A stretch of 64,000 bases of DNA, taken from assembly GCF_010731695.1 (NCBI RefSeq), contig NZ_AP022586.1, positions 1,426,001 to 1,490,000 of the forward strand, given 5' to 3'. Below are positions 46,849-55,863 of the stretch, one piece after another. A model generated the notes under the pieces. That model did no database searches. It saw only the letters and a program-made list of their open reading frames with translations, and was not told the DNA's origin. The position numbers and the translations under genes are program-made. The stretch comes from Mycolicibacterium litorale (GTDB lineage: Bacteria > Actinomycetota > Actinomycetes > Mycobacteriales > Mycobacteriaceae). The first letter of the stretch is position 1, and the number at the start of each line of letters is the position of its first letter.

Positions 46849-47616
46849 TCAGGCGCCCGCGGGAACCGCGGAACGCTGACGGGCGCTGGCTTCGAGCTCC
46901 TCGAAGCGGCGCAGGATCGACGATTCGAGCACGGCCACTTCGGTATTCGAGGCCTTGCGCGGACGAGGAAGATCGACGGTGATGTCCTCGTGGATGGTGC
47001 CCCCCGGCGCGAGCATCAGGATGCGGTCGGAGAGCTCGGCGGCTTCCTTCACGTCGTGGGTGACGAACACGACGGTCTTGCGGGTCTGTGCCCAGATCTC
47101 CTGGAGGTGCTCGCGCAGGCCCCGCGCGGTGATCGCGTCGAGGTGGCTGAACGGCTCGTCCATCAGCAGCACGTCCGGTTCGATCGACAGCGCCCTGGCG
47201 ATGCCGACGCGCTGCTGCTGTCCGCCGGACAGCTGCCCGGGCCACTTCTTCTCCGCGTGACCCAGCCCGACGCGCTTGAGCGCCTCGTGCACACGCTGCT
47301 TGGCGGCGTCGTCGCGCACCGCCTGGACGTACATCAGGTTGTCGAAAATCGACCGCCACGGCAGCAGCCTCGGTTCCTGGAAGACGTAGGCGAGTTTGGC
47401 CGACTGGCCGGCTCCGCCGATGGTGACGGTGCCCGAGGTGGCGGACTCGATGCCGGCGATGATGTTGAGCAGCGTGGTCTTTCCGCAGCCCGACGGCCCG
47501 ACCAGGGAGACGAAGGATTGGTCGGCGATCTCGAATCCGATGCGGTTGATGACGGTCTGCGGTCCGGTGGGAGTTCCGAACACCTTGAGCAGATCTGTCA
47601 CGGTGACGTTTGCCAT
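46849..47616 (-). CDS. ABC transporter ATP-binding protein (Ssu/Tau/nitrate type)
   Basis: 255 residues from ATG 47616 (AAGGAG upstream). Walker A GPSGCGKTTLL, Q-loop FQEPRLLPW, signature LSGGQQQRVGIARAL, Walker B VLLMDEPFSHLD, and H-loop VTHD. The QEPRLLPW form is typical of the taurine/sulfonate/nitrate importer subfamily. Upstream in-frame codons belong to the permease antisense region and are not used. Confidence 0.93.
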   Translation of the reverse strand: MANVTVTDLLKVFGTPTGPQTVINRIGFEIADQSFVSLVGPSGCGKTTLLNIIAGIESATSGTVTIGGAGQSAKLAYVFQEPRLLPWRSIFDNLMYVQAVRDDAAKQRVHEALKRVGLGHAEKKWPGQLSGGQQQRVGIARALSIEPDVLLMDEPFSHLDAITARGLREHLQEIWAQTRKTVVFVTHDVKEAAELSDRILMLAPGGTIHEDITVDLPRPRKASNTEVAVLESSILRRFEELEASARQRSAVPAGA

Positions 47617-47668
47617 GAGGAATCTCCTTGAGTGAGTGGGGTCTATGCGGCCGCGGCCGCTGTGACTG

Positions 47669-48514
47669 CTAAGCCGCTGCCGCGGCGGTGGACTCGCCGG
47701 GTTTGGCTTCGCCGTCGCGCCAACGGAAGGCGCGCCGGGACATACGCTCGAGCAGCACGCGATCGGTGAGCACCATGAAGGCGATGAAAAAGGCGATCCA
47801 CGCGACGAAGCCGGGCAACTGGTTGGCGTCGTACCAGTAGCGCGCACGGTGTCCGACACCGTCTGCCGATCCGAACCACTCCGAGAGCAGCAGTCCATTC
47901 CAGCCCGACATGACGCCGAACCGGATGCCGGCCACCACGTAGCCGGTCACCGAAGGCAACACGGCATGCCGCAACCGGCGTGCCGGCGGCACGTCGTAGG
48001 ACTGCGACATGTCCAGAAGCGCAGGTGGTATCGACCGTGCCCCGGCCGCGACGTTGACCACGACGAAAGGAATCGCGGACAGGATCACCGTGAGAATCGG
48101 TGCGGTGTCGGAGAATCCGAACCACATGGCGCACAACAACGCCCAGATCACGGCGGGGATGGCCAGGCCGACGAGGTTGACGTCGCCGAAGAGATCGTCG
48201 AACACCCGGAAGGATCCGATCGCCAGGCCGATCACGATCCCGAGCACGATCGAGATGACCATCCCGATCACGAACCGCTGCATGCTGATCGCGAAGTTGA
48301 AGAAGAACTCGCCGCGTTCGATCTCCTTGATCGCGGCCTGCACCACCGGAACGGGTCCGGGGATCCGGTCGCCGAACGTGCCGGCGAGCTGCCACAGCAG
48401 CAGGAACAGCAGCCCTGCCGCCGTGGTGGCGCCCACCGGCCCGGTCAGCCAACCCGGTAGCGCCCTGCGGCGTGCGGTGACCGTGTCACCACGGTCGATC
48501 ACGGGTGCGCTCAT
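47669..48514 (-). CDS. ABC transporter permease 1
   Basis: 281 residues, about six TM helices, SsuC/TauC-type. The EAA-like loop is DMSQSYDVPPARRLRHAVLPSV. An Ala-rich C-terminal tail follows RRAFRWRDGEAKPGES. It starts 1 bp after the other permease stops; two different permeases imply a heterodimeric channel, unlike most Ssu/Tau systems with a single permease gene. Confidence 0.9.
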   Translation of the reverse strand: MSAPVIDRGDTVTARRRALPGWLTGPVGATTAAGLLFLLLWQLAGTFGDRIPGPVPVVQAAIKEIERGEFFFNFAISMQRFVIGMVISIVLGIVIGLAIGSFRVFDDLFGDVNLVGLAIPAVIWALLCAMWFGFSDTAPILTVILSAIPFVVVNVAAGARSIPPALLDMSQSYDVPPARRLRHAVLPSVTGYVVAGIRFGVMSGWNGLLLSEWFGSADGVGHRARYWYDANQLPGFVAWIAFFIAFMVLTDRVLLERMSRRAFRWRDGEAKPGESTAAAAA

Positions 48515-48515
48515 G

Positions 48516-49352
48516 TCAGCGGCCCCCTCTCCATGCGAAGAACCGTTGTTCGAGCCCGGCCAGGATCACGCGCTCGATCAACAGGATGAAGAGCACGAAG
48601 AACCCGGTCCAGGCCAGCACGCCGGCGACGGAAAACTCCTGGAATGACTGGCGGATCATGAATCCGATGCCGCTGCGGCCACCGAACACCTCGGTGAGCG
48701 CTTCGACCTTCCACGCCATCGCGAACCCGTACCGCAGCGCGGCGAACAGGAACGGCATGACCGACGGGAGGAACACCGACTTGATGACGTCTCCGCGCCC
48801 GCGTCCGTACACCGTGCTCATGTCGATCAGGCGGCGGTCCACCTCTTCGACACCCTGGGCGACGTTGAGGGCGACGTAGGGGAGTGCGACGAACGACACC
48901 ACCACGATGGGCCCGATGGCCCCGATGCCAAACAGGATCAACGCGAACACCGCGAACGCGAGCCCAGGGACGTTGCCCAGCACCAGAAGCGGCTGCTGCC
49001 AGAAGTACTTCTGGTACCGGACGCGTCCCATCAGCAGGCCGAGGGGGACGCCGAACAGGGTGCCGATCGCGAAGCCGAGAGCGATCTTGACGATGCTGGA
49101 ACCGAATTGGAGGAACGCGGTCCCGTCGGCGGCCAGATGCCACATCTCGGCACCGACCGTCCACGGTGCCGGCAGCACGTATTCGGTGAACACCACGAGC
49201 GAACAGAAGGCCCAGATCGCCAGGAGAAGAGCGTAACCGACGAAGTGGAGCCCGATCCGCCGCGCCGACGCGGCGACCGGGCTCGCCTGCGCCACCCCCG
49301 TTTCCGGGGGTGCGCTGGCCGCGTCAGCGGGTTGGCTGGTTGTCACCGTCAC
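48516..49352 (-). CDS. ABC transporter permease 2
   Basis: 278 residues, GTG overlapping the stop of the binding-protein gene. About six TM helices; EAA-like loop DMSTVYGRGRGDVIKSVFLPSV. Sequence is clearly different from permease 1 but shares the same architecture. Confidence 0.9.
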   Translation of the reverse strand: MTVTTSQPADAASAPPETGVAQASPVAASARRIGLHFVGYALLLAIWAFCSLVVFTEYVLPAPWTVGAEMWHLAADGTAFLQFGSSIVKIALGFAIGTLFGVPLGLLMGRVRYQKYFWQQPLLVLGNVPGLAFAVFALILFGIGAIGPIVVVSFVALPYVALNVAQGVEEVDRRLIDMSTVYGRGRGDVIKSVFLPSVMPFLFAALRYGFAMAWKVEALTEVFGGRSGIGFMIRQSFQEFSVAGVLAWTGFFVLFILLIERVILAGLEQRFFAWRGGR

Positions 49353-50392
49353 GACTGGCCGCCCTTTTCAGAGGGGCGGAACTTCGGAAGGGACTGGTCT
49401 TCGGCCATGAACCCGGTCTCCTTGAGGAACGGGAAGACCTTTCCTTCGTTGTCGGCCCAGGCCTGGTCGAACCGCACGTCACGCACGAACCAGTCGTGGT
49501 CGGCGATGTAGTCCTGCACGAACGAGATGTCCTCGGGCGCCTCCACCGCGAAGTGCTGCGGGTAGGTCTCGATGATCTTGGCCTTGTTGGCTTCCCACTC
49601 CGACAGCCCGCGCTGCCAGACGTCGAGGAAGAATTCGACCTTGTCCGGATTCTCCTGGGCCCACTCGTTGCCGGCGAGGAAGACGTTGATCATCGGTCCC
49701 TCGTGGCCTTCGACCACCAGGTCGGAGTACATGTCGGCGGCGGACCGGCCGTCGTAGAGGACCTTGAGCTCACCGCTGCGCAGACCCGGCGCGGCGAATT
49801 CGGGCAGGCACACGCATGCGGCGACCTCACCCTTGGCCACGAGGTCGGCCTGCTGCTGCGGATCGGAGACGATCAGGTTGTAATCGCCACCGCCGGTGCG
49901 GAAGTCGACGCCGTGCATCTTCTTGGCGTAGGCACCCCAGAGCAGCGTCGCCGACACGGCCGTGTACACCGACACGTCTTCGCTCTTGATGTCCGCCAGG
50001 CTCTTCGCGGGGTTGTCGGCCTTGGTGATGATCACGCTGCGGTCGAGGTTGTACTTGCCGATGATGATCGTGTCGCGTCCGGTCTCCTCTTCGATGACCG
50101 GCACCTCGTAGGAGGCTGAGGACACGATGTCGGCGTGTCCGCCGGCGAAGACACCGAACTCGTCCCAGGTCGATGACGCTTCGATGGTGATGCCGGACTC
50201 GGCCTCCATCTCGTCGAGGATTCCCTGATCGGTGATGTAGTCCCACACCGGATCCGGTGCGAAGGTGAACCGGATGGTCCCGCCTTCGCCGCCACCTTCA
50301 CCGGAATCGGGCCGGGAAACGCACCCGGACATCGCGAGCGCGGTGGTGGCGGCGAGCACCACAGCCGTGATTCGGCGTCCCAGTACTTTCAC
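49349..50392 (-). CDS. Substrate-binding lipoprotein (NMT1/TauA-like)
   Basis: 347 residues, GTG start overlapping the GntR stop. Signal sequence with lipobox LAMSGC, then a two-lobed NMT1/SsuA-type binding protein (TIRFTFAPDPVWDYITDQG, DYNLIVSDPQQQADLVAKGE). It captures the imported solute outside the membrane. The ligand is unknown; acidic residues dominate the first lobe. Confidence 0.9.
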   Translation of the reverse strand: MKVLGRRITAVVLAATTALAMSGCVSRPDSGEGGGEGGTIRFTFAPDPVWDYITDQGILDEMEAESGITIEASSTWDEFGVFAGGHADIVSSASYEVPVIEEETGRDTIIIGKYNLDRSVIITKADNPAKSLADIKSEDVSVYTAVSATLLWGAYAKKMHGVDFRTGGGDYNLIVSDPQQQADLVAKGEVAACVCLPEFAAPGLRSGELKVLYDGRSAADMYSDLVVEGHEGPMINVFLAGNEWAQENPDKVEFFLDVWQRGLSEWEANKAKIIETYPQHFAVEAPEDISFVQDYIADHDWFVRDVRFDQAWADNEGKVFPFLKETGFMAEDQSLPKFRPSEKGGQS

Positions 50393-51135
50393 GATTGTGT
50401 TCCCTTCACTCGGCCGCCCCTGGGCATCGTTGCGGAGGGCGCGGGGTCTTGATGGCCGCGATCGTGGTAGCTGATGAGGTCGTCACCACCGGTCGCGGAC
50501 GGGTGTTCCAACAGGTAAGACAGGATGTGGTCGTGCGAGGTGGCCAGATGCTCGCGGGTGAGCTGGGCCGCGAGCGCCGGATCGCCACTTTCGACGGCGC
50601 TCAAGATCGCGGCGTGCTCGGCGTGCAGGTGCTCGGTCTGGCCGATCACCTCCAGATGCATGTAGAGGTACCGGTCGGTGAGCCGGCGTAGCTGCTCGAC
50701 CAGGTCGATCATGCGGGGACGGCCGGCCCGCTTGTAGATCGCCGCGTGGAATTCGGCGTTGGCGGCCAACCAGATCGGCGTCTCGCTGCTGGACTCCATG
50801 ACCGTCATCTGCTTGCGCATCATCAGGATGTCGGCCCTGCCGACCTTCGGGACCGCGATCTGTGTGGCGACCGGCTCGACCGCTTCCCGGAGCTCGTAGA
50901 GCTCCTGCAGTTCCGGGATCGACATCCCGATCACGACGGCGGTGGCGTTCGAGCTGGGGTGAACCAGACCCTCGCCGGCGAGCATCTGCAGGGCATCGCG
51001 AACCGGGATGCGACTGACGCCGAAACGCTCGGCGATGTGCAGCTGCGACAACCGCGAACCCGGGGCGATCTGGCCGTGCAGGATCTCGGTTCGCAGTTCA
51101 GCCGCGATGCGACTGGCAGCACTTGTGTATGCCAT
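50389..51135 (-). CDS. GntR-family regulator (FadR/FCD type)
   Basis: 248 residues from ATG 51135 behind AAGGAG. N-terminal winged helix (LSQLHIAERFGVSRIPVRDALQ is the HTH core) and a C-terminal all-helical FCD domain with the metal-ligand pattern D/H...H...H (EFHAAIYKR, EHAAIL, REHLATSHDH). First gene of the seven-gene leftward operon, so it controls its own transport and catabolic genes, most likely as a repressor released by the substrate or a product. Confidence 0.9.
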   Translation of the reverse strand: MAYTSAASRIAAELRTEILHGQIAPGSRLSQLHIAERFGVSRIPVRDALQMLAGEGLVHPSSNATAVVIGMSIPELQELYELREAVEPVATQIAVPKVGRADILMMRKQMTVMESSSETPIWLAANAEFHAAIYKRAGRPRMIDLVEQLRRLTDRYLYMHLEVIGQTEHLHAEHAAILSAVESGDPALAAQLTREHLATSHDHILSYLLEHPSATGGDDLISYHDRGHQDPAPSATMPRGGRVKGTQS

Positions 51136-51164
51136 GTGAACTCCTTGTCTACCAACTCGCAAAA

Positions 51165-51174
51165 ATGTATACAT
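51165..51174. promoter_or_regulatory. Candidate GntR operator
   Basis: ATGTATACAT, a perfect 10 bp palindrome 30 bp upstream of the GntR start, in an AT-rich patch. This matches the TGTATACA-type sites used by many FadR/FCD regulators. Flanking ACCAACT/AGTTGGT arms (51151, 51176) add a second, offset symmetry. Confidence 0.65.
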
Positions 51175-51255
51175 CAGTTGGTGTGCTGTCAATCACTTCT
51201 AAAGTGGAGAATGGCCGGAGTCACACCGGCTCGCTGAGCTGGTCTTTGCGCTATG

Positions 51256-52239
51256 TCACCAGGCAAGCCACCGCAATGCGTTGGTGCGCAGCGCGTCCTG
51301 ATCGAGTCCCAACGCCTCGGCGGAGCGGACGGGGTGCGCATCGGCCATGTCGAACGGGTAGTCGGAACCCAGCGTGATCCGCTCGGGGTGAACCGTCGCG
51401 CACAGCAGTCTCCCCGCCTCCACCGAATGGGCAAGCGAGTCGGCGTAGACGTGGTTGCGGAAAACCTCGCTCGGTGCAGTGGCGCTGTCTGCCGACACGT
51501 CCGCCCGCATCCGCCACCCGTAATCCCACCGGCCCAGCAGTGCCGGTGCCACCCCGGCGCCGTGCACGAATGCGATGCGCAGCGCCGGCGCCCGGTCGAA
51601 GGTCCCGCCCAGCAGGATCGACGCGATCGCGGTCGCCGATTCCACTGGATTGCCGATCAGGTTCTGCAGATAGTGGTGGTTGAACCCGGGCCGAGGCTGT
51701 TGGGTGGGGTGCACCAGTACCGCCAGGCCTGCCTCGGCACAACTGTCCAGAACGTGGTGCAGCTCGGGATCCCCAAGCGTGAACGAGCCGACGACCGGCG
51801 GCACCGATACGCCGCGAACGCCGTCAGCGACAAGCCGTTTCACTTCGATCGCGGTGGCACTGCGGTCCTGAAACGGCAACACTCCCAGCGGCACGAGGCG
51901 GTCCGGGGCGTTCTCGCACATCCGCATCAGACCCTCGTTCACCCGGCGCGCGTAGTCCGCGGCGGCGTCTGGTTCCGCGCTGACGGCGAAGGCGTACGGC
52001 GGCGCCGACACGACCCGTACCGCGATGTCCTCGGCGTCCATGTCGGCCAGGATGCGGGGTACGCCGGAGATCTGGTCCCGCGTGACGGCGATGGGGAAGT
52101 CGCCGAGGTGCAACTCGTCGTCGGCGCGTTCCGCCAGGCGGCGCACACCGTCGGCGGCCGGGATCTCGTAGCAGTCTTCCGGCAGCAGGTGCGCGTGGAT
52201 GTCGATGTGGCCCGGTGCGAGCGTGGACGGGGAGGTCAC
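51256..52239 (-). CDS. Metal-dependent amidohydrolase (ACMSD-like)
   Basis: 327 residues from GTG 52239. Metal ligands: HIDIHAHLLP (HxH), LVHPTQQ, FVHGAG and LGSDYPF with the late Asp. The aminocarboxymuconate-semialdehyde decarboxylase-like branch decarboxylates or hydrolyses ring-cleavage products. It diverges from the pucR gene across about 140 bp holding a palindrome, so the two are probably co-regulated. Confidence 0.88.
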   Translation of the reverse strand: MTSPSTLAPGHIDIHAHLLPEDCYEIPAADGVRRLAERADDELHLGDFPIAVTRDQISGVPRILADMDAEDIAVRVVSAPPYAFAVSAEPDAAADYARRVNEGLMRMCENAPDRLVPLGVLPFQDRSATAIEVKRLVADGVRGVSVPPVVGSFTLGDPELHHVLDSCAEAGLAVLVHPTQQPRPGFNHHYLQNLIGNPVESATAIASILLGGTFDRAPALRIAFVHGAGVAPALLGRWDYGWRMRADVSADSATAPSEVFRNHVYADSLAHSVEAGRLLCATVHPERITLGSDYPFDMADAHPVRSAEALGLDQDALRTNALRWLAW

Positions 52240-52301
52240 GTTTCGTCGTCTCTTTCGTGGTCGGTGGCTGAAGTTTAGGAGCCGCCGGACCGGCCTCCGT
52301 G

Positions 52302-52313
52302 CTCCGATCGGAG
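52302..52313. promoter_or_regulatory. Candidate PucR box 1
   Basis: CTCCGATCGGAG, a perfect 12 bp palindrome in the gap between the amidohydrolase and pucR. The same half-sites recur at 53994-54037 upstream of the cyclase-SDR operon. Confidence 0.55.
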
Positions 52314-52381
52314 GAACATCGGGGGTCTGCACACTACGAACGGATCAACGGTCGCCATGGGCGCTGCGGCACACTGGCGGG

Positions 52382-53980
52382 GTGGACACGACGCTCAGCC
52401 CGCCGGATGCCGCTGAGACCCTTGGCGGGATCCCGGCATCGGACATCCTCCGCCTGCTCGGGGATCTGGTGACGGTGACGGCGCCTGCCCCCGACGGCGA
52501 CCTCGGGATCCGGTCCGTGGGAGTGCTCGACGGGTCCCTGGACGAGTGCCCGGACCTGTTGCTGGTGATCGGCGCCGCGCCCGCCGATTGGGCAGGCCTG
52601 ATCACCCGGTCAGCCGAAGGGGGCGTCCGCGTGGTGGTCCTGGGACCGGTATCCGGTGACGACCGGGCGCTCATCGGGGCGGCGGGACTCCAGGCGGGGG
52701 TGTGTGTGCTCGAGCGCAGGGCGGACGTGCCCTGGCTGACACTGTCCGATCTGATCCGCGAACGGATCCGGGTGGCCGACACCGAACAGATCCGGGGATC
52801 GGGCGTCGCGCTCGAAGACCTTGCCGGAGTGGCGGAATCGCTCGCGGAGATGCTCGGCGGCCACGTGATCATCGAAGACGCGAAGTTCCGGGTGCTGTCG
52901 TATTCGAGTTCCACCGGCCAGGTCGACCGCGGTCGCGACATCGCGATCCTGGGCCGCAGGATCCCCGACGACTGGCTGCGGCATCTGGAGTCTCTGGGTG
53001 TCATCGACACACTGCTCGGCACCGACGAGGTGGTGACCGTGGAGGACGGGCCCTTCGAGGCCAGGCGACGTCTGCTGTGTTCGATTCGCGCCGAACGCTT
53101 CCTGCTCGGGGTCCTGTGGGTCGCCGAGGGCGAGACGCCGCTGCCAGGTGACATCCGGGAGCGAATGATCACCGCCGCCCGCACCGCGGCGCCCTTCCTC
53201 CTGCGGCATCAAGAGGCCGGCTTCCAGCGACGGGCGGCGCAGAACCGACAGACGCGGCTGCTGCTGGATCAGGGCACCATCGCCCAGTCCACGGCCGAGG
53301 AATACGGTCTGTCGCCTGCCGACCGGTACACCGTGTTCGGTCTGCGCGCATCGCCGGACGCGTTGCTGACCAACCTCGACCGGAATCGAACCGTCGAATC
53401 CGTTGCCCTGTACTGCCAGTCGTACCGCTGGCGCGCCGCCACCACGACGATTGGACACACCGTCTACTGCGTGCTCGCCCACGATGCCGAGACCTCGGCA
53501 GGGCGGCTGAGTGATCTCGCCGCCGCGGTGGGCGAACACGTCAGGCGTGCGCTGCTGGGACGCGGCGTGCAGGTCGCGCTCAGCCGCACCGTCCGTGCGC
53601 TGCAGGACATCCCCACCGCCCGAGGCCAGGTCGACGAGGTGCTCGAAACGTGTTCGCCGGCCAAACGTCTGACGGTCACGTCGTTCGACGACGCGCTGGC
53701 GACGATCGCGCTGTCGAGGGTCGGTCAGTTCATGACCGCCAACGCGATCGACCATCCGAAGCTGGAACGGCTGCGGGCCGAGGATCAGGCCACCGGCTCC
53801 GAGTACACCGCGACGCTGACGGCGTACCTGTCGGCGTTCGGCAACGTGGTCGCCGCGGCCCGGCAACTCAACGTCCACGTCACGACCCTGCGCTACCGGT
53901 TGAAGCGCATCCAGGCGATCTCTGGTCTGGACTTCGACGATCCCGCTGAGCGGCTCCTGTGTGAGCTGCTGCTGAGGTGA
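52382..53980 (+). CDS. PucR-family transcriptional regulator
   Basis: 532 residues, GTG start with no strong SD. N-terminal PucR-type sensor region, a GGDEF-like middle domain, and the C-terminal PucR HTH (AFGNVVAAARQLNVHVTTLR). PucR proteins usually activate catabolic genes in response to a metabolite. Neighbours on both sides (amidohydrolase; cyclase and SDR) are the likely targets, supported by matching palindromes. Confidence 0.88.
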   Translation: MDTTLSPPDAAETLGGIPASDILRLLGDLVTVTAPAPDGDLGIRSVGVLDGSLDECPDLLLVIGAAPADWAGLITRSAEGGVRVVVLGPVSGDDRALIGAAGLQAGVCVLERRADVPWLTLSDLIRERIRVADTEQIRGSGVALEDLAGVAESLAEMLGGHVIIEDAKFRVLSYSSSTGQVDRGRDIAILGRRIPDDWLRHLESLGVIDTLLGTDEVVTVEDGPFEARRRLLCSIRAERFLLGVLWVAEGETPLPGDIRERMITAARTAAPFLLRHQEAGFQRRAAQNRQTRLLLDQGTIAQSTAEEYGLSPADRYTVFGLRASPDALLTNLDRNRTVESVALYCQSYRWRAATTTIGHTVYCVLAHDAETSAGRLSDLAAAVGEHVRRALLGRGVQVALSRTVRALQDIPTARGQVDEVLETCSPAKRLTVTSFDDALATIALSRVGQFMTANAIDHPKLERLRAEDQATGSEYTATLTAYLSAFGNVVAAARQLNVHVTTLRYRLKRIQAISGLDFDDPAERLLCELLLR

Positions 53981-53993
53981 CCGACCACGCTTT

Positions 53994-54037
53994 CTCCGAT
54001 AGACGAGCGGATCAGGCCAAGGTCTCGCCTATCGGAG
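53994..54037. promoter_or_regulatory. Candidate PucR box 2
   Basis: CTCCGATAG (53994-54002) and CTATCGGAG (54029-54037), 9 bp perfect inverted arms 26 bp apart, 76 bp before the cyclase ATG. Shares CTCCGAT/ATCGGAG with the palindrome upstream of pucR. Confidence 0.55.
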
Positions 54038-54112
54038 CAATCGATCGACCGACGTGCACCGTAGATTTCGCTCGAACGCGAATCCGCGACCGCACAACAC
54101 CCGGAGTCGACC

Positions 54113-55081
54113 ATGACCACCTCTGCGCGATCCATCACCTTCGACCTCTTCCACCAGCTGTACGAGTCCTGCAACAACTGGGGGCGCTGGGGGACCGAAG
54201 ATCAAAGGGGCACATTGAATTTCATCACCCCCGACGTGATCAGCGCCGCTGCGTCGATGGTCCGCACCGGGAAGGCGATCTCGCTGCAACTTCCGCTCGA
54301 CGGGGCGGGGCCGCAGACCGGTGCGTTCGGCCGCGTCAACCCCGTGCATCAGATGGCGGCCACCGGCACCGACCACCTGGCGGGTACGCAGACCTACAGT
54401 GCCGATCCCCTGGGGTGGGGGTTCGCCGACGATAGCCTGTTCCTGTTTCTGCAGGGCGGGACGCAGTGGGACGCGCTCGGGCACATCTTCCGGGACGGGA
54501 AGATGTTCAACGGATTCAGCGCGGGCGAGGTCACCTCGTCGGGTGCCGCGCGCGGCGGCGTCGAGCACATGCCGACGATCGTGACGCGCGGCGTGCTGCT
54601 CGACATGCCCCGGGTCAAGGGCAAAACGCATCTGGAACCCGGAGAGGCCATCTACCCGGAGGATCTCGAGGAAGCGTGCGAGTTCCACGGTGTCACCGTG
54701 GGGCGCGGCGACATCGTGCTGATCCGGACCGGCGACATGGCCGCGCGGCGCGGTCTGCCCGGCTGGGGCGGGTACTCGGCCGGCGACGCGCCGGGCCTGT
54801 CGCTGTCGGTCGCCCGATGGCTGTACGACAAGGAGGTCGCCGGGATCGCCACCGACACCTGGGGTGCCGAGGTCCGGCCCAACGAGCTCGAAGGCACCTT
54901 TCAGCCCCTGCACCTGGTGATGATCGTGTCGATGGGCCTGCTCGTCGGAGAGATCTGGTACCTCGACGCTCTGGCCGACGACTGTGCCGCGGACGGACAG
55001 TACGAGTTTCTCCTCGTCGGGCCCCCGCTGGTGATTCCCGGCGCCGTCGGCTCGCCGGTGAATCCCCAGGCCATCAAGTGA
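54113..55081 (+). CDS. Cyclase-family (kynurenine formamidase-like) metal hydrolase
   Basis: 322 residues. The family metal motif HxGTHxDxxxH appears here as QGGTQWDALGH, the form of the longer TQWD subfamily, with the first His as Gln. Also GDIVLIRTGDMA and ATDTWGAEVRPNE. Family members hydrolyse amides, formamides or lactones, often in N-heterocycle or aromatic breakdown. It overlaps the SDR gene by 4 bp. Confidence 0.85.
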   Translation: MTTSARSITFDLFHQLYESCNNWGRWGTEDQRGTLNFITPDVISAAASMVRTGKAISLQLPLDGAGPQTGAFGRVNPVHQMAATGTDHLAGTQTYSADPLGWGFADDSLFLFLQGGTQWDALGHIFRDGKMFNGFSAGEVTSSGAARGGVEHMPTIVTRGVLLDMPRVKGKTHLEPGEAIYPEDLEEACEFHGVTVGRGDIVLIRTGDMAARRGLPGWGGYSAGDAPGLSLSVARWLYDKEVAGIATDTWGAEVRPNELEGTFQPLHLVMIVSMGLLVGEIWYLDALADDCAADGQYEFLLVGPPLVIPGAVGSPVNPQAIK

Positions 55082-55851
55082 CCACCGGCGCGGTCGACGC
55101 CCTGGTCGGTGGCGCCTCGCTGGCCGGAAAGCACGCGTGGGTGACGGGCGCCGGCTCGGGTATCGGCCGCGCCTCGGCGATCGCACTCTGCCGCCTCGGG
55201 GCGGCCGTCCACCTCGTGGGCCGGACATCGGAGTCACTGCAGGAGACCGCCCGGCAGATCGCGGAGTACGGCGGCACGGCTTCGGTCCACGTCGGCGACG
55301 TGACCGAGGTGTCCCTCGTCGCCTCATTGATGAACGGTCAGCGCGTCGACGTCCTCGTCAACAGCGCGGGTCGCAACATCGCCCAACGCCTCGACGACAT
55401 CACCCCGCAGACCTACGCCGCCGTCATGAACGTCAACGTCGCCGCCGCACTGTTCGTCACGCAACAGGCGGTCGCCCGCATGCGCGAACACGGAGAGGGC
55501 GGATCGATCGTCTCGATCGGTTCGCAGATGGGTCACGTGGGCGGTCCGCAGCGCACGCTCTACTGCGCCTCCAAGTGGGCGCTGGAGGGGATGACCAAGG
55601 CGCTGGCGCTCGAGCTCGCCGGCGAGGGGATCCGGGTGAACACCGTCGCACCGACGTTCGTCGAGACCGACCTGACCGCCCGCAGCCTGGCGAAACCGGA
55701 GTTCCGGGACTGGGTGCTCGGGGAGATCCCGCTGCGCAGGCTGGGCACCGTGGAGGAAGTGGCCGCCGCGGTGGCCTATCTGGCCAGCCCGGCGTCGTCG
55801 CTGACCACCGGCAGTTCGTTGCTGGTCGACGGCGGCTGGACCGCGCACTGA
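55078..55851 (+). CDS. Short-chain dehydrogenase/reductase
   Basis: 257 residues, GTG overlapping the cyclase stop. Rossmann motif WVTGAGSGIGRASAIAL, NSAG, catalytic Ser in VSIGSQMGHVG and YCASK (YxxxK). NAD(P)-dependent oxidoreductase of the same catabolic unit. Open frame upstream lies in the cyclase gene and is not used. Confidence 0.92.
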   Translation: MTTGAVDALVGGASLAGKHAWVTGAGSGIGRASAIALCRLGAAVHLVGRTSESLQETARQIAEYGGTASVHVGDVTEVSLVASLMNGQRVDVLVNSAGRNIAQRLDDITPQTYAAVMNVNVAAALFVTQQAVARMREHGEGGSIVSIGSQMGHVGGPQRTLYCASKWALEGMTKALALELAGEGIRVNTVAPTFVETDLTARSLAKPEFRDWVLGEIPLRRLGTVEEVAAAVAYLASPASSLTTGSSLLVDGGWTAH

Positions 55852-55863
55852 GCGCAGCGGTGC

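Noticed and set aside
46736..47359. Long Arg-rich frames opposite real genes throughout the window
   Set aside because: High-GC DNA gives long open shadow frames; translations are Arg/Ala/Pro-rich and lack motifs.
47617..47898. N-terminal extension of the ABC ATPase
   Set aside because: It lies antisense-free but inside the permease coding region in another frame; the ATG at 47616 has a good SD and a normal family start.
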